Part shown: positions 1 through 6,965 of the stretch, piece by piece
Layout: each line of letters starts with the position of its first letter
Position numbering within the stretch: position 1 is the stretch's first letter
Origin: CAZTZL01 sp964617625
Lineage (GTDB): Bacteria; Zhuqueibacterota; QNDG01; DSAB01
Length of the DNA stretch: 38,680 nucleotides
Assembly (NCBI GenBank): GCA_964617625.1
Contig: CAZTZL010000030.1
Location: forward strand, 1-38,680
Direction: 5' to 3'
The notes under the pieces: model-generated
Database searches by the model: none
Seen by the model: the letters and a program-made list of their open reading frames with translations, nothing else
Told to the model about the DNA's origin: nothing
Position numbers and translations under genes: made by a program

Positions 1-55
1 GCCAGTAGGCGTTCATCTTGTGGAGCAGTTCCGGGGAAAGGGATTTTGTATTCAT
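1..55 (-). CDS. Probable phosphoketolase, N-terminal 18 residues only
   Basis: The minus strand starts an ATG at 55 and stays open to the left edge. The visible residues, beginning MNTKSLSPELLHKMNAYW, match the way xylulose-5-phosphate/fructose-6-phosphate phosphoketolases begin (a Leu-Ser-Pro-Glu-Leu helix followed by a conserved Tyr-Trp, after which the family reads RAANYLSVGQ). An AGGAGAA ribosome binding site sits 8 bases upstream of the ATG (about 62-70). The family converts sugar phosphates to acetyl phosphate. With only 18 residues, the family call rests on a short match and is tentative; that a gene starts here is better supported. Confidence 0.45.
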   Translation of the reverse strand, partial: MNTKSLSPELLHKMNAYW

Positions 56-345
56 GGCTTAATTCTCCTTTTTATTCAATCAAAACCGGGAACGCAGCTA
101 ACTGTCCCTGTGCCCCAGTAAGCATGTGATGTCGACTAACACGGCCAGCTCCAAGAAACATGATAACCAGGACATATCCAAGAATTCTAATAATAAGGTA
201 TTCATTTCAATATTAAAAAATTTTTCATTATTTATATTTCGTATGTTTAACTGGTAAATGCGAAAGTTAGTGAAAGAGGGTGAATTGTGTTATGTTGGGA
301 ATTAATCCTGTTAAAGCTAATCACTAACTGGAACAAAGTTTATTG

Positions 346-520
346 GGTGGGCATCAAGCCCATCATTTTGTGATGGGCCGATGGCCCATCCTACATTTGA
401 CTTGTCGCAGTCGGATAATCCGCAATTGTTTCCGTTAGAGGCATAGTCTCATTTGCAAGAATAGATTTAACATAATATAATTGTATTAAGAAATCAAGTG
501 AAATTCGAAAAATATTTTAG
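346..520. repeat. Diverged interspersed repeat, copy A
   Basis: About 175 bases. The left end has two adjacent hairpins: CCCATCA/TGATGGG with a 5-base loop, then GATGGGCC/GGCCCATC with a 3-base loop. The right end has AAATCAAGTGAAATTCGAAA (491-510). Both ends recur in the same order at 3199-3390 (copy B), where the right end reads AAATCAAGCGAATTTCGAAA (3355-3374). The two copies lie on either side of the arylsulfotransferase-like gene in the same orientation. Confidence 0.6.
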
Positions 521-548
521 TTTTTAATGTAATAGTGGGCATCTTAGG

Positions 549-590
549 GGTAGTTTGCAGGATGGGCATTAAGCCCACCATTTTTTTGTT
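549..590. repeat. Diverged interspersed repeat, copy C (left end only)
   Basis: This 42-base segment contains TAGTTTGCAGGATGGGCATT followed by AAGCCCACCATTTTT. It matches the left end of copy B (TAGTCTGCAGGGTGTGCACC then AAGTCCACCATTTTG, from 3199) better than that of copy A. It ends 16 bases before the stop codon of the arylsulfotransferase-like gene, so the gene is closely flanked by matching sequence on both sides. Confidence 0.55.
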
Positions 591-606
591 ATTAGGAATA
601 TGTTTC

Positions 607-3162
607 TTATTTTATAAGCAAAATTTTATGTATATCACCAAATGATTTATTGCTTCTATGATTTTGTACCAATAACTGGCAAAAATAAATGCCTGAACTT
701 AGATTCGTGCCGTCAAATTTTAGCTGATGATGGCCTTTTTCATAAGTATCGTTGATAATTTCTTTTACAAACGCACCTAATACATTATAAAGTTTTATGG
801 TAACATGACTCTGTTCTATAATCGAAAAACAAAGTGTCATTTGTGTATTAAATGGATTCGGGTAACTGCCTGTTATTTTATATCCTGACAATATCTGAGC
901 AGCGGATTGTTGAATAGCTGATTCATTTACCATCTTTAAGGAGATGTTATCCAGATAGACATCATAATTTGAATTTCCCAAATAATAAACGAGTCGGGCA
1001 TTCAAATCTGTTGCTTCATTCATCACAAAGGAGTATGAAAAATGCTGGTTTGTGGTTGAAAGAGAAGTAAGTCCTAATTTGCTGTAGTTATAAAAATCTT
1101 CAATTACTACATTAATTGTTCTATTATTATCAGCCCAGGCGTCAAATTCAAGCAGATAATTTTTGCCTGTAATCATTGGCATATTAAATTGACAAAGCTC
1201 GACATCCCATTCTGCGTTGCCCCCATCTTCAATATTAATATGGCATACACCATTATCAATCGACATGTTTGCAGTATATGTGCACGTAAAAAACCAATTG
1301 TCTGAATTTTGTGAAAAATCACCATTGATAACCATATTTTGTCCTGGTTCTATAAGATTAATCAACTTGCTAACTTCATTGGAATAATCGCTTTCTTTTC
1401 CATTTTTATCCACGGCTGTTACACGGAAATAGTATTCTTTCCCATTTTCAAATCCATCAAATTGTTTGAGAGTTAATTTAGATGTATCCAGCAAAGCTGT
1501 TGGATTCGGAAGTGTTCCGCTGTATATTCGATAATAATCAATATCCGGATCACCGAATTTGTTAAACAGTAATGTTACCTTTTCGGCCGCTTCGACCAGT
1601 AAATATGGTTTTTCAGCTTTGCCATTCCATGGAAAGCGAAATATGCGATAATATTCTGGATTTTTATCTGTGTTTTGCCATAAATCAAAAGCTATATTAC
1701 CATCTGGACGTACTTCTGTAAATAATGAAACACCGACATCTACAGACCAGTTCACTAAAGTATTACCATTGGGCAGTCGTTGTGCATTACCCATAAAGCA
1801 TGAAAATATAGGCGGAGAGTATTTGAATTGCCACACAAGAGTCGCGGTCATATTATCTATATCCAATTCATATTCAACAGCCCGTGATTTTGGATTTTGA
1901 CGTAAGTTACCATTGTCAAAGACTGTATATCGACCATCTCCCAATGATCGAATATCATGCTGGGAGCAAAAACCATCTAATGAATCATTAACAAATATAA
2001 ATTGATTATGGGCTCCGCCTAATCTCCATATAATATCTCCTGTTTGACGATTGATTTTTGTGATTTCACTAAGATTGCGACTCGACAGCAATATATGTCC
2101 GTCATCATCGATTGAAATGGAATTGATGTGTGGAAAACAAATATAATCACCTCTCAAATCGTCAAGTTCAATCTCCTGGATATTAAAATAATCCCACGGG
2201 CTCCATAGAAAAATCAATTCTCCGGAAGCTGAAAATTCCTGAATGGCTGTTTCTTTCACAATGGCATCTGGTCTTCCACCCTCAACATATTGGCTCATAT
2301 CTACTTCGACATTTCTCGCCCCAATCAACAGATAATGACCATCTTCGAGCACCTGGAGTTCATGTTCATCTGTTAAATAACCATCGACTGCAAAAAATGA
2401 ATCAACAACAGCATAGCTGCTATCAAGACCAATAAAAAATCCTTCTCCAAAGTTTTTCACCCACATTGTTAAAATAGAATTTTGTTGAACCTTGAAGTCT
2501 GTCCCAGCTCCAGGTGAACGCCAATACCAAACAGGAGAACCTGTATTATCTAAAATCATACGATAGCTCCCACCTGTGTAGTCGTTCAAAAAAATATAGC
2601 CTTGATCAGGATGGTCATTGATTCGGATTTCGAATTGTGGAAAATCAGAAGGGATAGATACACCATTCGAAGTTATCTGTGCTCCAGCAACTTGCGCCGC
2701 TGATTCCGGTTTTAGCAAAGATAGTTGATTGAATTTATCGTTTTGTGCATGAACAGCTGTACAGTTTTCTGATTCTGATATCTCAAATTGAAATTGAAAA
2801 GATTCAATCAATTTATCATTTTCAGAATTAAAATGAGGCGACAGCTTGACTTCCACAATCTCACCAGGCAAAAATGAACTTGTTGGCTTAAAAATAATTG
2901 TTCTTTTATCGTTGGCAATCCTAATCGTTCCAGAAAGGTTGCCACTTTCTGAACCAGTTACTTCGATGAAGGAATTAAAATTGGTAATATAATAAGGTGA
3001 TAAGGTATTTAATCGAACCATTATTTTTGAGTAACGACTGACTTGTTTTGAACAAGGTTTAGGGGATAAATATTGATAGCCTTTTTGATGATAAGCCAAT
3101 AACAGTGTATGGCTTAACAAAAATATAAAAATAATGTTATCAATTAATGATTTTCTCCCCAT
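607..3162 (-). CDS. Secreted arylsulfotransferase-like protein with FN3, carbohydrate-binding-like and C-terminal sorting domains
   Basis: 851 residues. Start ATG at 3162 follows AAGGAG with 8-base spacing. Order: hydrophobic signal segment (residues 8-24), an Ig-like SbsA/Big_5-type domain (about 40-130), an arylsulfotransferase (ASST) propeller (about 165-510), a fibronectin III domain (about 517-600), a CBM4/9-like jelly roll (about 608-745), and a YPNPFN-type tail (about 770-851) of the sort that directs type IX secretion or surface display in FCB bacteria. The residues matching the ASST active site (His252, His356, Arg374, His436 in the E. coli enzyme) are present as H267 in DEHELQ, H345 in PHINS, R362 in SSRN and H402 in SQHDIR. 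ASSTs move sulfate between phenolic compounds through a sulfo-histidine. The substrate is unknown; a non-catalytic surface role cannot be excluded. It stands alone, with no operon partner. Confidence 0.85.
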   Translation of the reverse strand: MGRKSLIDNIIFIFLLSHTLLLAYHQKGYQYLSPKPCSKQVSRYSKIMVRLNTLSPYYITNFNSFIEVTGSESGNLSGTIRIANDKRTIIFKPTSSFLPGEIVEVKLSPHFNSENDKLIESFQFQFEISESENCTAVHAQNDKFNQLSLLKPESAAQVAGAQITSNGVSIPSDFPQFEIRINDHPDQGYIFLNDYTGGSYRMILDNTGSPVWYWRSPGAGTDFKVQQNSILTMWVKNFGEGFFIGLDSSYAVVDSFFAVDGYLTDEHELQVLEDGHYLLIGARNVEVDMSQYVEGGRPDAIVKETAIQEFSASGELIFLWSPWDYFNIQEIELDDLRGDYICFPHINSISIDDDGHILLSSRNLSEITKINRQTGDIIWRLGGAHNQFIFVNDSLDGFCSQHDIRSLGDGRYTVFDNGNLRQNPKSRAVEYELDIDNMTATLVWQFKYSPPIFSCFMGNAQRLPNGNTLVNWSVDVGVSLFTEVRPDGNIAFDLWQNTDKNPEYYRIFRFPWNGKAEKPYLLVEAAEKVTLLFNKFGDPDIDYYRIYSGTLPNPTALLDTSKLTLKQFDGFENGKEYYFRVTAVDKNGKESDYSNEVSKLINLIEPGQNMVINGDFSQNSDNWFFTCTYTANMSIDNGVCHINIEDGGNAEWDVELCQFNMPMITGKNYLLEFDAWADNNRTINVVIEDFYNYSKLGLTSLSTTNQHFSYSFVMNEATDLNARLVYYLGNSNYDVYLDNISLKMVNESAIQQSAAQILSGYKITGSYPNPFNTQMTLCFSIIEQSHVTIKLYNVLGAFVKEIINDTYEKGHHQLKFDGTNLSSGIYFCQLLVQNHRSNKSFGDIHKILLIK

Positions 3163-3198
3163 ACTGAACTCCTTATTGTATCTGTTCAGTTGTTAAAA

Positions 3199-3390
3199 GT
3201 AGTCTGCAGGGTGTGCACCAAGTCCACCATTTTGTTATAGGCCTATGGAACATTCAACACTATTGTTTTTATAGCCGGAGAATCCACCGTTGTTTTCTAT
3301 AGAGGTGCAGCTTCAGGTGCAAGAATTGTTTCAAAATAATATAAATAATTTTGGAAATCAAGCGAATTTCGAAAAATGTTTTTGGTTAAT
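3199..3390. repeat. Diverged interspersed repeat, copy B
   Basis: This segment lies just upstream of the arylsulfotransferase-like gene (the gene runs leftward from 3162). Its left end matches copies A and C, and its right end (AAATCAAGCGAATTTCGAAA, 3355-3374) matches copy A. A 75-codon plus-strand reading frame crosses it (3290-3517), but has no ribosome binding site or recognisable protein and is not counted as a gene. The stretch 3163-3500 holds nothing else that I can support. Confidence 0.55.
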
Positions 3391-3500
3391 CGCAGAGGGG
3401 GCGTTACTGCGGGTGTTTAAGAAAAGGGAAGGGTCTTACCGGTTTCATATCCCAGGACACGGTTCCGTGATATTCAAAAGGCAAAGGTTCTCGATTAATT

Positions 3501-3779
3501 TTATTTATATTTTATGATGAGACTAATGATTATCACCGTAAAAATAAATGTGATTCCGTTCGCGAAAATAATGGGAAGTTCTTTAAGGATCAGACCGTAC
3601 AAAAACCATAAAAAAACACCCGCGGAAAAAATCGTATACATGCTCAGTGACAAATCCTTCGTATGTTTTAATTTTATCGTCTTTAAAGTCTGCGGCAGGA
3701 ATGCAACGGTTGTACAGACAGCGGCGATTGATCCGATTATAGCTGCAACATTCTGAATAGTCAAATTAACCTCTCTCAT
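3501..3779 (-). CDS. SemiSWEET family sugar transporter
   Basis: 92 residues from the ATG at 3779 (a GTG at 3800 would add seven; neither start has a clear ribosome binding site). Three transmembrane helices are visible: about residues 5-23 starting with NVAAIIGSIAAVCTTVAFLP, about 37-56, and about 63-85. The PQ-loop signature FLPQTLKTIKLKHTKDLS, with its conserved Pro-Gln at the end of helix 1, is the hallmark of the MtN3/SWEET family. Bacterial SemiSWEETs of 85-100 residues work as dimers and carry sugars down their gradient across the inner membrane. The gene is separated from its upstream neighbour by a strong terminator (3873-3903), so it is probably transcribed alone. Confidence 0.85.
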   Translation of the reverse strand: MREVNLTIQNVAAIIGSIAAVCTTVAFLPQTLKTIKLKHTKDLSLSMYTIFSAGVFLWFLYGLILKELPIIFANGITFIFTVIIISLIIKYK

Positions 3780-3845
3780 TGAAATGTAAATACCAAACAC
3801 CGAAAAAAACGGATGTTATCGGAGGATTGAACCCCTTTGAATTTC

Positions 3846-3867
3846 TATCCGGAACAGTTCCCGGATA
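3846..3867. promoter_or_regulatory. Palindrome in the SemiSWEET leader
   Basis: TATCCGG, 8 bases, CCGGATA forms a perfect 7-base inverted repeat, with GGAAC/GTTCC nested inside. It lies 67 bases upstream of the SemiSWEET ATG, between the terminator and the gene. It has no T-run, so an operator or an mRNA leader hairpin is more likely than a terminator. Confidence 0.35.
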
Positions 3868-3872
3868 TTGTT

Positions 3873-3903
3873 AAAAAACCCATCAGAAACTGATGGGTTT
3901 TTT
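3873..3903 (-). terminator. Rho-independent terminator after the AAA+ regulator gene
   Basis: AAAAAACCCATCA, loop GAAAC, TGATGGGTTTTTT is a perfect 13-base inverted repeat with a 5-base loop; A-runs and T-runs at both ends make it usable in both directions. It lies 23 bases past the stop codon of the minus-strand AAA+ regulator gene and separates it from the SemiSWEET gene. Confidence 0.9.
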
Positions 3904-3926
3904 ATTAACGGGGAATGACCGTTTTA

Positions 3927-4853
3927 TTAAAACGTTTTTCGCGACAGATCGTATTTTTTCATCTTGTACCGAAGTGCTGCTTCGGATACGTTCAGTGCGT
4001 GGGAAGCTTTTGTCTGATTGCCTGCAAACCTTCTCAGCGCTTTCTTGATCAGATATCTTTCCACTTCCATCATGGCATCCGGAAGTTCGCGGCCTTCAAG
4101 AAATTCGAATGGATGTTTCTTGTATTCGAATGGAAGATACTGCATGGAAAGCTGTCCTTCCGGAGACATGAGAACCAGATTTCGTGTAGCATTTTTCAAT
4201 TCTTCGACGTTTGCGCTCCATTCGTATTCCATGAGCGATTCGAACAAGTCTGCCGGAACAGGAGGGATTTCGTGGTTATATTCATCGCAGTATTGTTCCA
4301 GAAAGCTTGTAAAGAGTGACGGGATATCCTGTTTTCTTTCTTTGAGAGGAGGAATGTGGATTGTAAATTTGCTTATCAACGACAAGAGATCTTTCCGCAT
4401 ACTGTCCAGTTTGGTGATGTCTTTGTCTGTGGTAGTGGCAATAATTCGAAAAGTCACGTCTGAAAATTCATTGTCCCCGGCTTTTTTAACTCGTTTTTCA
4501 TGGAGAATGTTGAATAATTTTTGCTGGTAATCAGACATCAATTCATCAAAGTTTTCGAGATACAATGTGCCCTTTTTGGCCTGTTCGAACAGTCCGATTT
4601 TTCTTTCGATGCTGCGGCTGCCTTCTTTCACTTCTCCGAACAGATCCATTTCGGTAATGGTATCCCCGATTGCCGTGCAATTGACTGTTACAAAGGACTT
4701 GTTCTTCTGTTTGCTCCTTTGATGAATTTCCTGAGCAACCAGTTTTTTCCCCGTTCCTACTTCACCAATGATAAGAACATTATCATCGGTTTTCGCGCAT
4801 TCGCGAATCATCCTCTTAATTTTAAGAATTTGTGGGCTCTGACCGACTAACAT
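3927..4853 (-). CDS. Fis-type AAA+ regulator, bEBP-like but without GAFTGA
   Basis: 308 residues from the ATG at 4853, chosen because AGGAGG (4860-4865) sits 6 bases before it; a TTG at 4874 would read through that site. There is no receiver or PAS domain. An AAA+ domain of the NtrC type (about residues 1-230) has Walker A GEVGTGKK (30-37) and the PPLKERKQDIPSL segment. The loop where sigma-54 activators carry GAFTGA reads LFGEVKEGSRSIERK (71-85): the motif is absent. Walker B is LYLENFDEL (97-105) rather than LFLDEI, and the WPGNVREL motif is WSANVEEL. A Fis-type helix-turn-helix closes the protein (about 265-305). GAFTGA is the part that touches sigma-54, so this protein probably does not open sigma-54 promoters; it could be a repressor or a sigma-70 regulator, as TyrR-like GAFTGA-less relatives are. 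It follows the membrane protein gene by 39 bases, so the two are probably co-transcribed. Confidence 0.8.
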   Translation of the reverse strand: MLVGQSPQILKIKRMIRECAKTDDNVLIIGEVGTGKKLVAQEIHQRSKQKNKSFVTVNCTAIGDTITEMDLFGEVKEGSRSIERKIGLFEQAKKGTLYLENFDELMSDYQQKLFNILHEKRVKKAGDNEFSDVTFRIIATTTDKDITKLDSMRKDLLSLISKFTIHIPPLKERKQDIPSLFTSFLEQYCDEYNHEIPPVPADLFESLMEYEWSANVEELKNATRNLVLMSPEGQLSMQYLPFEYKKHPFEFLEGRELPDAMMEVERYLIKKALRRFAGNQTKASHALNVSEAALRYKMKKYDLSRKTF

Positions 4854-4892
4854 TTTGTACCTCCTGTTTATCAAAAATAAAATAATTTATCC

Positions 4893-5975
4893 TTAAGATA
4901 TTGTATAGTTTTTTTGCGACCGCTTTTTGTATAACGCATGGATAAAATAGAAAAGAATAAAAATACAACCGATAAGAGCAATTATATTCAACGCAATATA
5001 TCTTGGAAAGCTGAAGTAGAGAAACGTAACCGTAAACATTAAACTCAAAGTGAGCAGATAGTTTCTTCTTTGTGTAAAGTAAATTTTCAAGATTTTAAGA
5101 AGAAGCACATTTCTTTCGGTTTTGCGTCTCTGGATTTTTACCTTTCCAAGATTAATTTTCTGAGTGAGAAGTGATTCATAGAATTGACCATAATCAGAAC
5201 ACAGGAAACACATCTTTTTGAACAAGATAAAGGTTAAAAAGAGAAGATTCAATGTGAGGATGTGCTGGCTCATTAACGGAATATTAAAGTTATAGACAAC
5301 TGATAATTTGTCTATAGATTCAATGACATTGAAAATGAAGAAAAAGGCCATCAATTCGTTGATATATTCTCCGATCGAACGGTCCTTTTTATAAAGAATA
5401 TAACCATAGATAAAAATGAAGGGAAGAGTGATTGCATTCACCAGGAAAAGACGGCGGTAAAGATCACCTAAATAATGATTGCCAAGTGTGAAAATGAAAT
5501 CGGGATTTTTTAAATAGGGAATAAAATGATAGATTAATACGGGTAATAGTATTCCCAGAGAAAGCAGGTAGGTATGAAGCGGTTTTATCTTATAAAATAA
5601 ATACTTTAAAACGATATAGACAATTACGAAATTAATCAGAAAACAAAAAATAATATTTTTATATTCATAAAAGTAATATAAGGTTTTATTGTTGCCGAAA
5701 AGATATTCGGGGCCCATAAAGAAATTGAGGAATGATACTGAAACAATAAAAAGAAAAAGGCTGAGATTAAAGAAAACATCTCTGTTATTTTTTTCTTTGA
5801 GGAAAATGGTAATTGAGAATAGAAACAGTAAAAAGTAGAGGGATATATTCAACCAATTTTGCAGGTTCGGATTTCCCCAATGGGGAAGATGTGAACTTAA
5901 ATATAGTATAAAAACAAATCCTGCCCAGATATTGAGTATTCTGTACAGTGTGGTTAATTTAACATTATCCGACAT
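4893..5975 (-). CDS. Polytopic membrane protein of unknown function
   Basis: 360 residues, start ATG at 5975 with only a weak GGGC-type ribosome binding site. I do not recognise a family. About ten hydrophobic segments are visible: seven or eight between residues 10 and 260, a polar, basic stretch (about 268-300, rich in Lys and Arg), then two more near residues 305-350. The basic stretch is probably a cytoplasmic loop. A Cys-x-x-Cys (MCFLCSDYGQ) lies just before it. Tyr, Phe and Leu content is very high and the gene is distinctly AT-rich. It is followed 39 bases later by the AAA+ regulator gene, and preceded by the truncated proline-rich repeat gene. The layout resembles a membrane sensor paired with a regulator, but no kinase or known signalling domain is seen. 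Confidence 0.7.
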   Translation of the reverse strand: MSDNVKLTTLYRILNIWAGFVFILYLSSHLPHWGNPNLQNWLNISLYFLLFLFSITIFLKEKNNRDVFFNLSLFLFIVSVSFLNFFMGPEYLFGNNKTLYYFYEYKNIIFCFLINFVIVYIVLKYLFYKIKPLHTYLLSLGILLPVLIYHFIPYLKNPDFIFTLGNHYLGDLYRRLFLVNAITLPFIFIYGYILYKKDRSIGEYINELMAFFFIFNVIESIDKLSVVYNFNIPLMSQHILTLNLLFLTFILFKKMCFLCSDYGQFYESLLTQKINLGKVKIQRRKTERNVLLLKILKIYFTQRRNYLLTLSLMFTVTFLYFSFPRYIALNIIALIGCIFILFYFIHALYKKRSQKNYTIS

Positions 5976-6067
5976 AAAACAGCCCGAACAGTTTTCTCGT
6001 TAATTATGCATAATTTATAAAAAATATTTCCCATATACAAATCATTTTAAATTTATGTCTCCTTCTA

Positions 6068-6273
6068 TCATCCGCTTATGGGAAGCGGAGGAGGCGGTGG
6101 TGGATTCGGACAAGGATCCCAATTAGTCACAGGAAGCGGTGGAGGCGGTGGTGGATTCGGACAAGGGTCCCAATTGGTTACTGGAAGTGGAGGTGGTGGT
6201 GGTGGATTTGGACATGGATCCCAACCTATTTGATAGTCTTTTGTATTCTCTGTAGTATCTCCTTTTGTTCCTA
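6068..6273 (-). CDS. Proline-rich tandem-repeat peptide, 3' part of a gene cut by the assembly gap
   Basis: Reading leftward from the gap edge, the minus strand is open for 67 codons to a TGA at 6068-6070. The first visible residues (GTKGDTTENTKDYQIG) are polar; then come three tandem 17-residue units of the form NWDPCPNPPPPPPLPVT, the first beginning GWDP, the last ending in PISG and stop. The 51-base DNA units (6081-6131, 6132-6182, 6183-6230) differ mostly at third codon positions on this strand, which supports translation here. Each unit has one Trp, one Cys and six consecutive Pro. The start, leader and any signal peptide are lost in the N run. A terminator (6394-6424) beyond the gap isolates it from the next gene, so the missing part is short. 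Possible identities: the C-terminal repeats of a surface or secreted protein, or a multi-core peptide precursor. No family is recognised. Confidence 0.55.
6081..6230. repeat. Three tandem 51-base repeats beside the assembly gap
   Basis: Units begin GGAAGCGGAGGAGGCGG (6081), GGAAGCGGTGGAGGCGG (6132) and GGAAGTGGAGGTGGTGG (6183); the third is 48 bases as counted before the sequence departs. They are in frame on both strands, giving Gly-rich text on plus and Trp/Pro-rich text on minus. The minus reading extends through to the gap and is preferred. Tandem repeats of this kind commonly break short-read assemblies and may be collapsed here. Confidence 0.9.
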
Positions 6274-6373
6274 NNNNNNNNNNNNNNNNNNNNNNNNNNN
6301 NNNNNNNNNNNNNNNNNNNNNNNNNNNNNNNNNNNNNNNNNNNNNNNNNNNNNNNNNNNNNNNNNNNNNNNNN
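6274..6373. other. Assembly gap, 100 N
   Basis: Exactly 100 undetermined bases, the usual scaffold filler of unknown true length. It falls inside the proline-rich repeat gene, so the true distance and the number of repeats are not known. Confidence 0.98.
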
Positions 6374-6393
6374 ATAGTATATAATATTATACG

Positions 6394-6424
6394 AAAAAAA
6401 GCAAATACTATTTCACTTATTTGC
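6394..6424 (-). terminator. Rho-independent terminator closing the two-component block
   Basis: On the minus strand GCAAATA, a 10-base loop and TATTTGC form a 7-base stem followed by seven T (A-run 6394-6400 on plus). It lies 36 bases past the stop codon of the last response regulator gene of the block. Confidence 0.75.
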
Positions 6425-6460
6425 TTATATTACAAAAATATAGCATATTTTACGCTTTCA

Positions 6461-6904
6461 TCATGGCGGCAACCTGACAATTGTGAGCCAAAAATTTTCA
6501 ATGCCCTGTGCTACATTCACGAACTCATCCAGACCAACCGGTTTTGAAATATAACAATTGGCATGCAAATCATAGGTTTCAAGAATATCTTCTTCGGCTC
6601 TCGAAGTGGTCAGGATGATAACCGGGATGCGGCATAAGTCGGGATCCTGTTTTATTTCTTTTAATACTTCGCGGCCATTTTTTTTCGGCATATTTAAATC
6701 GAGAAGAATCAGGTCGGGACGGGGAGCATCTTTATATTCATCTTTCTGCTGCAAAAAAGATATTGCTTTCTCTCCGTCCTCTGCAATATGAATATCACAA
6801 TATATCTTTCCTTCTTTAAATGCTTCCATCGTCAGACGGGCATCACCCGGGTTATCTTCAGCAAGTAAAATGGTTATCGGTTTGAGTAACATACCCTGTT
6901 CCAC
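6461..6904 (-). CDS. Receiver-only response regulator, Rcp1-like
   Basis: 147 residues from a GTG at 6904, chosen because GGAGG lies 4 bases before it; an ATG at 6892 is a close alternative, and an ATG at 6937 has no ribosome binding site. It is a single receiver domain with all key residues: acidic AEDNPGDAR pocket, phospho-acceptor Asp in LILLDLNMP, Thr in ILTTS, Lys in SKPVG. The EDNPGDARL start and the insert before the Asp (QQKDEYKDAPRPD) are typical of the Rcp1 subfamily, which partners bacteriophytochromes and hybrid kinases by phosphotransfer. It has no output domain. It is the last gene of the minus-strand two-component block, ending just before a terminator. Confidence 0.92.
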   Translation of the reverse strand: MEQGMLLKPITILLAEDNPGDARLTMEAFKEGKIYCDIHIAEDGEKAISFLQQKDEYKDAPRPDLILLDLNMPKKNGREVLKEIKQDPDLCRIPVIILTTSRAEEDILETYDLHANCYISKPVGLDEFVNVAQGIENFWLTIVRLPP

Positions 6905-6965
6905 ATTGCCTCCGTTTGAGTTATAGTCATACCACAAGAAAAGCAGTATTGTTTTTCAATGCCTG

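Larger units (their letters stand above)
56..606. other. 550-base non-coding stretch with hairpin-rich repeats
   Basis: No credible gene is seen. The part nearest the left edge carries the ribosome binding site of the leftmost gene. The rest holds two copies of a diverged interspersed repeat (346-520 and 549-590) with GATGGGC/GCCCATC hairpins, and otherwise AT-rich sequence. Confidence 0.6.

Noticed and set aside
3290..3517. 75-codon plus-strand frame
   Set aside because: It lies across repeat copy B, has no ribosome binding site and no recognisable protein, and overlaps the SemiSWEET gene end.
6078..6233. Plus-strand frame of 51 codons coding Gly-rich repeats GSGGGGGGFGQGSQLVT
   Set aside because: It has an ATG and a stop, but no ribosome binding site, and it sits antisense to the Trp/Pro-rich frame that stays open to the gap edge and shows third-position variation. 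All nearby genes are on the minus strand.
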